64,000 nucleotides of DNA from Bimastos eiseni. Its lineage: Eukaryota > Annelida > Clitellata > Crassiclitellata > Lumbricidae. Positions 45,601 to 57,500 of the stretch are shown piece after piece. The stretch lies in NCBI GenBank assembly GCA_959347315.1, contig OY365813.1:20555854-20619853 (forward strand), written 5' to 3'. Position numbers and translations under genes: made by a program. The stretch's first letter is position 1, and every line of letters begins with the position of its first letter. The notes below the pieces were generated by a model, which worked only from the letters and a program-made list of their open reading frames with translations, had not been told where the DNA came from and made no database searches.

Positions 45601-48600
45601 AAAAAATTTCTTTTAATATAATAATCCTGTTACCCAACTATGCAACAATTCTAATTCAATGACTAAATGACTCAAGCGATTTAATGACTCGAGCGATTTA
45701 ATGACTCAAGCGATTTAATGACTCAGAGATTTAATGACTCAGAGATTTAATGACCTAGCACTGGTACCATCAGCCGATTCTTCGAATAACAATCTACAAA
45801 ACCACTAACAGTGGAGTAAAATAGTCTGGACAATTTGGAAGCTACCTTTCCTAGACTGTTCAAAGCTTCCCTCAGACAGGCCAGAACGGTGTCGACATCA
45901 ACATCACATAGAATCTGCAACTCCAGCCTCCGAATCCAAAGCGCCACGGACCGACTGAGCCTGTGGGTCAACAGTGGAATGACCTCAAGGCCCAGCGACA
46001 CTTGACCTGTCTTCAGCAACATGTCCACCTGAAACAAACAATTTCAAATTTTAAAAAACCATTTATCTCGCATTTTACACTCATTACCCAACCAAGTTCA
46101 GCTAAGACATGTGCCTATCATCTGAACTATGATCTATTCATTTCCAAATTTTATATAGCTCCCAATATGATATCTCAGTGCTGGCCTATATGATGATAAA
46201 TGTCATTAAGAATGATTAAAAAGCTTCAATTAGCATGCATTTGTTAAGTGTGCACTCTAATGACGAAGCATCGATCGATCGGGCTGAACAATTGTGAGCA
46301 AAGGACCTATGGGGGAAAATCATAATCGTGATCTTAAAATATCGAAAGTCAATTACAGGGAACCAGCTTGTGCTGTGTCAGGTCAGAGGAGTTATCCACA
46401 GATGGAGATACAAGTTCAGCCACCATAGAGCCCACAGAAAGGAGGCGATGCTTTAACCGATCGGCCAAAGCATCCACACAGGTGTGTGCCGACTACCTGG
46501 AATATTCTAGGTTTGCTACACTGAGAGTCCAATCAGCAGGCTCAAAGCCACCGTCATTGGTGCACACTACTGAAAAGACCCGTTCGCCTCAGAATTTAAT
46601 AGAGGTGGATCAATGTTAGCTCTTACCCAGATGAGGCACATGTTCTCGTTTAGTTTGTCTTCTTCGACCGCCCGAAGGAAGACTTTCATCATGTGCTCAA
46701 CAGCCTAAAAACACAAAAATAAAACAAGTTTAAGACAAAAGAGTAAATGACCCAAGTAACTCTAATTGCAAAACTAAATAACAGTTATTTTACATTATGT
46801 TAAATTTAACTTAGGGACGTTACATCATAGAGTAAACGACCAAAGTAACTGTAATCGTAATCCAATATTGAGTTAAATGTCATTTCGGACTGGACATTAC
46901 ATCAGTTAAAAAAAAAAAGCACAATGAACTAGAAGGGTGGCCAGTGGTCTGACCACGAACCTCTCACAGATAACTAGTCAAGGCGTGAAGAAGGAATACA
47001 AACCCAATTGGACAACACCAATGTAGGCGACAGTTTTGCCATTTCTACACAAGCATCGACGTACAATTCCCACATTTTATCTGCAATATACAAATATATC
47101 CTGATGATATGAAATTCTACTAAAATAAATGAAACTTTAATCCTCGTTCTATTTAAAATTTAAATCACCACAACGCAAATATGAATCACAAAGAACATTA
47201 TTTGTGACATGTGATTCACTCTGCTTGACTTTATAAAATAGATTTTTCTCAAGTGTATACAACTGATTTATCATTAGAAATTTTTCAAAACACCAAAACT
47301 CAGACAATGCTGCTTGGCAACTGATGTCATGGCAATTTCATTTGCATTAAATCTCTTGTGAAATATAAAATGGACATTTAGTCCGTCATCAAACGAAACT
47401 GTGCCAAGAAAATTATTGGAGATCTCAGACTGACAATTGCGAAAAAGACATTAAAAAATAAAATAAAAATTTTAAAGTAGTAGATGCTGCTGACCTGTTG
47501 GAACCTTTTTCAAAGCATCTTCGAAACGTTTACAAGTTTCTTTAACTGCAGCTGAAATGGTTAAAACTTTGATGAATTACCAGGTAGGTGCAGCATTTAA
47601 ACCATAAACCAGCAACTAAATTAAATGTTCAAAGTTGCATATATGCAAGCCCATATATTACATTAGGAAGTAGTAACTAGTAAATACTAGAGTAACTAGT
47701 AACAGTATTTGTGCTCTGATTTTTTTTCTTCACGATATTAATACTCGAACCCATTGTTTGCCTGAGCCTGAGTAATGCCGAATTCTACAGTACTCAGCTG
47801 AGTTGAGTATCCGAGCAGTTACGGCTCATCTCTATAAAGTGGAAGTACAGTTACATTCTCCACTCCTTTGACACAAGAGGTATGTACATCAAAGAAAATA
47901 TACCTGCAAACTCCTTGGCTTCAAACTCATCGCCGTCTTTGGCTGATAGTGGTTGTCTGGCAACCGCTGCCATGGCAACTTCGTTTGCATCAAATCTCCT
48001 GCTGATGCTAAAAATTAGTAACATTTTCTATAGCAAATAAATAATTTGAAACTTAAAATGACATACCAAAACATCAAATGTTTAATTTAAGTTCCTAATA
48101 GTTACATTGCAAATTATTTATAACTAAAAAATGTAAAACCCACCTATTAAAATTTACCACACAACACAGAATCTCAAAATATTACATTCAGTCAAATACT
48201 GACACATGTACCCATCATTGACATTTTATAAACTTATTATAATTATCATTAATTATTATTATTACTGCAATTATTATTATCAAAGGCCTGCTTCATAACT
48301 TCAAGCAGTCAGCTGGAGGCAAAGCGCAAAGGTCAGAAGTTGTCCTTTGAAAATTGCTATAAATTGAAAATCAATTTAACCTCAGTATCCAGTAACTGCA
48401 AACAATGGAACAATAAGTACTGAATTCAGTTTGAGATTCCAAACCAGAAATTAATTCCACTTAATAGATAAGAAAACTGTGCAATATTATTATACTACAG
48501 TGAAACCATATTTTTCTGAATAAAATTTCTGCATGACCTTGTGCACATCAAAAATGTTTGCAATAACAAAATAATAATAATAATAAGTAAATTAATAATG

Positions 48601-51600
48601 ATAAAGAACGAACTCTTCGTAGATGTAATCGACAATCCAGGATGAGAACTCGAATGATTGACAGATTTTCACGCAGGTCAAACACAGCTCAACATCATCT
48701 GAAAGAGAATCGACCAACATTCATTGAACAATATCAAACGACAGTGCATGCAAATTTGCTTCATTCAGAACATTCATGAAGTGCATGATAGTGTATTGCA
48801 GTGGATCTTTAGCTTTCTAGTGCTCCGACCCCCTTGATAACATTTACCATATTGTGGTGACCGCCAACAAAAGTATACAATAAAACTTGGGTTTTGGGAT
48901 ATTCCCTCGAGGTCCAGAGGGTCTAGAAATCACCCCATGTGTCGCCATTAAAATTTTCAAGTTACAAGACGGTTTGGGCATAAATTTTGTAATGAGCAGG
49001 CTTTTGCATATTTAAAAAAAAAAAAATTTCTTCAGGTTTCTGGCTACCTCTCGCAAATCATCAGGTGGCCCAGGTGGGGCTCGCGACATACCAGTTGTAG
49101 TGGTCAGGGTGCTGGACTGTTGAGGGTGTTCAAATCTGCCCCAGGGCAGAATTATTTGCCATATCTCTGCAACATCTGTGGTGCCTACCAGCTTGGCTAC
49201 AATGAGCACACTGACTGTCTGTAGGAAGATGAGATGGTGAGGGTCGGCCACACACAATCATATGCCAAGGCTGAGAAAACGAAGTCACCAACACTTCGTA
49301 CTTATAGCCGCCTCTCAGACAATTGCTATTAAAGGAACTGTATATCTTCTTCTTAGAACACTCAGAGACGGCGAAATACAAGCCAATCTCACATACAGTG
49401 CAAGAGCAAAGTAATATGAACTCTAACCACTACCGAGAGTGGCCAATTTTAATGCGTTTGATATAATAATTGGAGGGGTGAGGGTTAAGATCTTGGAAGA
49501 GAAGTGCGAGTTTTAATCTAAAAATGCCTATGTAGCAAAATGCCCTGTAGCTCACACAGGGCATTTTGCTGCATAGACACAACGAAGTCATGGGATCGGT
49601 AACAGTGGGAGTGGTGGGTGGGTTTAGTTGGAGGTGGTAGTTGGTGCGGGAAAAGTTTAACTGGTTTCAAACCTGGAAAGATTTCAGCCGCATTTTTGTA
49701 GACGACCACGGCAACTTCTCCCTTCAGAATCGTCGACTGTGACTGGAAATGAATAATAATTACGTGTAATGAATGAAATGCATCTAATGCCAATGGTAAT
49801 GTAGCTTACGTAATGCAAAACTGGTGATGTAACTACAGAGTAATGTGATACATACAGTTTACAACAAGTAATGCAATATGTCTAGTGTAATACATGTAAG
49901 TGATGTGTCTCGGGCAGATTTTGACAGACCTTCCGCAATATAGTCGTGACCAAGGCTTGGTTCCAGCGGCTTAACTAATAGAGAAGTAAACTATAATTTT
50001 TGGTTTAAATTGGTTAAGACCTAAAGTAAAAAATTGGGCCCAAAACTACAGTATTTGGCTGAAGTTGGTCAAGATATTAAATAAACAAATGAGGCATAAA
50101 ACTATAATATTTGGTTGAAATTCAAAAAATTCTAAATTAAAAAAATTGAGCTTAAAACTACAGAATTTGGTTGAAATTGGTTAAGATCTCGATCAGACCA
50201 GAACCTCACATTTGCTTAGTCATTGAAATTTAGGAAACACTACTTAAAGGCAGTCATGTATTACGAAATTCTCATCTAGGCAACCTACAAAACAGTTTCA
50301 TGAGAAGCATCTAGGATTTCAAGGACAAAGGTAAGGTAAGCTGCCTAAGTGCTAGCAGTGGCAGAGTTTTAAATCCTCACCTGCAGTTCAACAACATCAA
50401 GAATCGTTTGGCGTTTTCTCAGCTGAAAAAACAAAACAAAACAGCGGACTAATGAAAAAGTCAAAATGCAAAAAAGACCAGATATAAATTCGACCAAAAC
50501 AATTCCAATACAAAACAGAGGCCCTCAAGAAAACATGCATCAAATCAAACTCTGTCATAAACAAACACCAGTTAAACACTAGTGACAAAACATGCAAATG
50601 GTTCAAATAGTTCACTCACAATAAAATATCTTAATGGTTTGTACTTTTCTTCATTAATTTCAAACTTTTATTAATCACAAAATTCAAACTGGAAACAGTG
50701 TAGCCTTGTTAAAACAACTATGGAATCATTGCAATAATTCATGAGGAAAATTCTAGAATAAAAAAATTGAGAAATGCATTGACCTCAACAGTGTTTCGGC
50801 GTTACAGCAGTTATTTGGCAAGCAAGAAATGCAACAATCAAAGCATCTTTAAATTTTGTTTTTCAATACATATAGGAAATCAAAATACATATTCTGCATA
50901 GAAATTGAATATAGAATATGCACTACTTACTCTGTCACAGTACATAAGCTCCATTCTGAAATACTGCAACAAATAAATAGCAACTACTTTAGTTAAACTG
51001 TTGGATTGAACTGCCCCAATGCCAGATCCAAGCCTGGAGAAAGAAGGAGGGCATCGTGAAACAGCAACTAACCAACCAACCAACTGAAATGTTGGCAATT
51101 TAAACTAACTTAAAGTTGGTAATTTTAGCCGAATTAAATTTAAACGGATTCCAATTTCAGCATATGTTTGCACATCAGCAAAAATGCCAATTCATGAAGA
51201 TATTTCCTGTTTTAAATGACAGCCAGAATCAAGTTTGTTTAGTCATAAATATAAGTTTCTGAAATGGATAAAAAAAGAACAGCCCTGCAGTTAGACATGA
51301 GGCAGCCACGGGTACGAAGTGTCAGCGACTTCGGTTTCTTAGCCTCGGCATACGAGGGTGGGCGACCATTCCTCTCCATCGCCGTCTCATCTTCCCATCA
51401 ACAGTGTATGCTAAGTGAGTTGGCTAGGGGCACAAATGGAGCAGAAATCTAAAACCAAATATCCTCCCTAGCATGGGATCTGAATCTCCGACAACTCGAG
51501 CAGCAGTAGAGCACACTAGCCACTACACTACCAAGGAACCTCGGCATGGAAAAAAGCGTAGATGAGCGTCGACCAATGTTAAATACCTCTGTGTAGAGTC

Positions 51601-54468
51601 GCTTGCTCTGCGGATTGGTACGAAGCGCTCGCTGAAACAATTGGCGAGCGTTCGTCGGAGATTGGTTGACGGTCATTTCGTGCTTTGCCCACAGAATCCA
51701 CATGTCTAACGACGAATAAAATACGTTTAAAAAAATACATGCATAGCCAGAGGCTCAGTCAAAGAACCCACAGAGTGACAACCGTCTATCTATTCGTGCA
51801 GTTCCTCTCATCAAAAGCAATCACCTAGCATTCACTTGCTACAGTTCCCAAAGGTATTGCTCTCAACATAGCTGCAACAACATTACTATTTCCCGATGCA
51901 CAGAATAGCCAATTATTGAAATGGCCAAGACTGATTATTTCAAAATTTAATACATTTTTTGCTCTTTTTTTCATTGTAATAACTATTGTCCAACAAATTA
52001 ATTAATTTCAACAATAATAATTATTTCGCTGGCCACAGCGAGATGTTACTAGGTAGACAAACCAGTACACGGTCATTTCTAAATCATCTGCCACCTAGCA
52101 AATTATCAAAATTAAGAAAATAGTTTTAACATTGGCACCAATGGATTATTATTGTCAAAGATACCAACTATTTTAACAATTTACCAAATCGTTTGAATAA
52201 TCGGCCTAATGTGATCGGTTTACGCGCATCAGTATAGCTCAAGTCCCTAGATTTCAGGTACACATAGTAAATATGTATATAGCGCCATCTTGCGTGGATG
52301 ATCATAATCGAGGGACCAAGACAGAGTTGTGGTAAGTCAAGCATATAACAATGGGTCTTTTCTCATCAACAGGTTTAATCAAAGATAGCAAGTTAGAAAC
52401 TGTTTATAACTGCTTTTTACCTTCATTATGTGGATGTAACCTCATCACCTGAGTGAAAACTTTCTCGACGGTTGAACGCTCTTTCTGCAACAACATCATC
52501 AATTAAACTTAATTTATTCAAGATATCTACTCAGAGGCGCTTCCGGTCCAACTACGGCTAAAGAGAGCAGTTTTCAGTAATGAGTAGAATGCATTAGGGC
52601 ATAACCGGATATCGTCTCGGACATTCGCCTCGGCCGAATATCCCTTTTTTCGGGAATATTCAGAAGTATTCGCCATGGAAAATATTACACATACAAATAG
52701 TCATAAATAAGATTTTTTATTCAATAATGTTTTACAAACATTTAACAATCTATAAACGAAAATCAAAAATTTAGAGCCGTAATAATAGTTATCACAGGCA
52801 CTAGGATTTATTTTGATAACTTTTAATTGCGCAAAATGGCGAAAGTGAAAAAAGTCAAAAATGTTAAGCTTTGTCGTAGATTGTACTTGCCGGGCCAGAG
52901 TTGCCACTACTATTCGGTTTGTACCCAGATTCGGCCAATAGTGCATCCAAATACTCGGATTTGGTACTCAGCGGAAATTGTCTAATCGGTTATGCCCTAG
53001 AATGCAGATGAGGAGGCTTTGGGCAGAAGGCGAGCTCTTGGGGTAACCCATTTCGTGTAGCTGAGCTCATCACTGCAAAGGTTCAAGTTCTCCCAGCAGC
53101 AGGTCGGAGAGACCGTCAATGAAGCGTGGTCTGTAAGCAAGGTTGTCTTGCTGGCAACATGTTAGAAATGTCAAAGATTCAAGATTAATTTAAAACCAAG
53201 AAGAAGTTGATGCAATACTTCAAATTCGTCACTATTGCACCTGTTTTTAGTACCTGAAAATGATAATGGCAACATCAAAAGTAATTTACAGTTAACAACT
53301 ATATGATGCAGAGGACGTTTTATTATCATTACTAATTAATATTATTATTACTTAATGTCTTACTCGCTTCTGACAGAAGGCTATGTGACCTTTCCATACT
53401 TCAAGATTTCCCTAGAATAAGAAGAAACAGTTTTAAACAATAATAACAAATCGACAAAATAGACAAAACATCAAAATAAAGACATAGAAAGATAACATAT
53501 CTCTTGTCAGAATTTATGCTATGACAAAAGGCATCCTGGGACTCCCCCCTGCTTTAAATTTCTTCTTCCTTTCCTTCCTTCTGCTTTCTTCCGCTTCCTA
53601 AAACATCCTTGTTCGTTCGTCCATATATCTCAGCTTTATTTCTTTGCCATTTCAATTCTCTAATCTTCTATTCTTATCCTCAAACCTTCATTCCTTAAAC
53701 TCTTCTCTTCAGTTCTCATCCCCGATCATCCTATCCTCCCATCTTCTATTCTTATCCTCTTACCTTCTGTTCTTATCCTCTTACCTTCTGTTCTTATCCT
53801 CTTACCTTCTTTTCTTATCCTCTTACCTTCTATTCTTATCCTCTTACCTTCTGTTCTTATCCTCTTACCTTCTTTTCTTATCCTCTTACCTTCTTTTCTT
53901 ATCCTCTTACCTTCTTTTCTTATCCTCTTACCTTCTGTTCTTATCCTCTTACCTTCTTTTCTTATCCTCTTACCTTCTGTTCTTATCCTCTTACCTTCTT
54001 TTCTTATCCTCTTACCTTCTTTTCTTATCCTCTTACCTTCTTTTCTTATCCTCTTACCTTCTTTTCTTATCCTCTTACCTTCTATTCTTATCCTCTTACC
54101 TTCTATTCTTATCCTCTTACCTTCTTTTCTTATCCTATCTTGCTGCTTCAATTCCTTTTCTCCATTAGCAATTATCTAACTTGGAGAATTACTCACCTGG
54201 GAAACCACTACAGTCACTAAAACTTTAGATCAATGAAATAATTGATTGATACACAAGTAATGAATAAAACTTACTGGAAATCGCAGACATGCAAGCTACA
54301 ATAAAATAAGACACAAAATTTGTTGGTTTAATGAGTAAACAAAATCTAGAAACAAAGCATGTTTTTCACCTTGCAAATAGACAAGAAAAAATCTGTTTGA
54401 TCAAATTATGTCATTCGCACAAAGAGATAGAAAGCAGGAAAGAAAATAAAGGGATTAGAGAGACAGAC

Positions 54469-54503
<35 letters not shown>

Positions 54504-57500
54504 GGGGGAAAGTAAGCAAGCAAGAGAGAGAGCAGTGTCATCATGTTCTTGTTAGAAAGATTTTCAATGTTTGAGGACTATTATTATTATATTACATATA
54601 TTACGCAACATATCTGCCGATCAAAACATCCTGAAAATGTGGTTCTATGAACATGACTAACAGGTTAGCTACATTCATACCTGCACAACACTGTAAATTC
54701 TTAGACAAACCCACACTGTAAGTACATTATTATTATTATTATTATAAATAAGAACACAACTCAATCTAATAGCCAATCAATATTCGGTGGTACAGAGCAA
54801 TTGCGAGCAAAGGCTTTGAAGGATGTTGTGAACCGCTAAATAGATGTTATACTCGGCCAAGCAGCACATCGCCTTCTAAGTTGTTGGCCCTTCCAGCTGG
54901 AACACACTCCCCTTAGAGATGCGACAGTTACCAAAGAGTAATGCGCCTTTGTTTTACAAGTTGCTTCAGAAGGATTCTGATCGCCGATGTTGGGCTGGGA
55001 GCATCTCCGAGTAGACTTCCTTAGGGGCGCTATATAAATGTTAAAATGCTGTAATCGTGACAATCACTCAAGTGCAAATAAGTACCATAAAGATCACTCG
55101 ATCATGTCCTACCTCGTATAACTTATGGATGCGACGAACTATGCACACGTCGATTTCTTTTTTCATGCCAACACATTTTTTTTTCTGCCAAGAAAAGCAA
55201 ACGAGAAACATTAAGACCTCGGAAAACGAGTCTACATCGCAAGACTTGCAGTAAACGAATACAAGTTAGACATGGGGTTAATAAAATTGAAATGGTTAAA
55301 TGCAGCCATTTGTATACACTTGAATCCACAATAAAATTCATAAAAGATCCCCCTAAGCAAAACTGAGATGCAGCAATGAGCATGAGTATTGACCATTGTA
55401 GGATCACCCAAACCTCCCAGCATGCCCTCCTGAGTTAGCTACTCGGGATAACAGAGAATTGAAATGCCTGTGTATTATGCTTGGGTCCAAACCCAGGAAG
55501 AAAGAGCATCAAGTTTATATAAAGGTCTGCCGAACAGGGTAGCAAAATGGGAGGGGAAACTCCCTTTCTAGCGCTTAACTCAACCCTCAATTAGTGGATG
55601 GTCAATGTAACAAGAGCCTGGATTGCAATTTTCTCTGTCACTGTCCTCTGAAAAATGCAAAGCACAGCGTCTCTTTCTTTCTGTATCTCTCTCTATCTCT
55701 GTCTCTCTCTTTTCTGAAATTTGTTATTGCAAACAAGTTTGGCTCTCATTCTCCAATGAACAAGACTTTTCCCCAAGCACGTAATGTAATTGACAATCGC
55801 AGTGTTTTACAATACAGATTAGAGACAGTCTGTGCAATACTTTTATGAACAACATGAACGATCCGGAACATAAGGAATAAGATAGCGCGAAATAAGATCG
55901 TGCTAAACAATATCGAGCGGAATAAGAACGCGTGGAAAAAGATCGTGAGGAACAAGAGCGTATGGAAGGAGATCAACTTACAGTTCTTCTGTATCTCACC
56001 AACTCCAAAACAGACTGTTCATACTGTAGAGCCAAAACAAATCATATAACAAAACTTAATAATCACATAAATTCCACTTTGCTAATTGAACATTCATTCA
56101 TGTAAGAGATTTGGGCTTTAAAGAAATCAAAGCATAATAAAAAACAAATATGCAAAATTGAGATAACTTTAATTCATTCATTTCATGACTCTTTTACTGT
56201 ACTTGGTGTTGAGGAACAGTGATTCAGGCGTTTGGCTTATAGCACAGAGCTTTGAGCTTAAGTCTCTTGTTACACTATTACAGTCAAGGATCCATAAGCA
56301 ATTCATTCACAATTTCTTCACATCTAGAAGCTGTTAATTGAATAAATGTACATGTGTAATGAATGTAATATAATAATAATAGTCCTCAAACATTGAAAAT
56401 CTTTTTAACAAGTAAACATGAACACTGCTCTCTCTCTCTCTCTCTCTCTCTCTGTCTGTCTCTCTCTCTCTCTCTCCTTCCTTCCCTCCCTCCCTTCCTC
56501 TCTCTCTCTCCAATCCCTCTATTTTCTTCCCTGCTCTCTATCTCCTCTCACTGTCTATCTGCCTGTCTCCTATGGCATAAATAAAGACATGCACTCAAAC
56601 TTTATCTCTCATAAGCACTATGTATTTCAACACTAACAATAGCTTATCTACAAAGTCAATGACAACAACATTCTAAGAACACTATACTGCTACAGTCTCA
56701 AGCTGGCATTTCGACTAAAACTTAAGACAAAAGCAATCGTTCTTTGCAGTCGACCTGAATATACTGCAGGAAATCTTTCTTCTCCTTTGTTTTGCGTCGG
56801 AGCTTGTATTCGTGTTCTCGCCTCGTTTTCAATATCTTCCTGAAACATTAACGTACAAAGTATCACTTTAAACGCTTTGTCATCACAAAGAAATTATAAG
56901 ATTAACCAACATGAGTTATAACACACAAGTTATAAGTGTGTACAGCAAGAATAAAACCAGAAACAGCTACCGAACTCGTCAGGGCTACAACTATCAACCA
57001 TATTCTCTACTCTGCTCCTGGCCTGGTGTGGATATACGAGTGTGGGTAAAATGCGAACCGTTTGCGAACTGTTTTCGATTGGCTGCCAAACGTCCAGTGG
57101 CGTAGCGAAGCAAAGCGCCGCCTGGGGCGAAGATATAAAATGCTGCCCTGCCTATTTTTCCATCACTTCGTTCTTGCATATATAGGCCTACCCCGAGATA
57201 TGCACAATAAGGAATAGGCATAGGGCGCCTGTTTTAAGTGGTTTCATTAAGCTCTTATATACATTATGATTATTCTATTCAGTATTCAAATAATTGTAGG
57301 ACCTACAGTTAGTAACAGCATCAGCATGCACTGTCGACTTTAAAGCTCTATGTCCTTTGACTAATTTAAATGCATTATCATTAGATATAAAGATACGAAA
57401 ATAGAATAAGATTGTATTAATTAAGAAATTAACCAGTTATAAAACAAACAAATAAAGCAAGCCTCACAATAAAGTTACTAAACGTTTTGCAGGCGAAAAT

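Noticed and set aside
48800..48990. Possible hAT element starting CAGTGGATCTTTAGC
   Set aside because: Only one end resembles a terminus; no inverted partner or 8-bp duplication was found.
53230..53260. Possible UTP6 exon at TTTTCAGGTACTAAAAACAG on the minus strand
   Set aside because: No frame matches the family; exons 6 and 7 join in phase without it.
53644..54168. 174-codon hydrophobic frame (LLFLSSY repeats) resembling a membrane protein
   Set aside because: Arises from a 21-bp pyrimidine repeat inside UTP6 intron 5; the minus strand is equally open.
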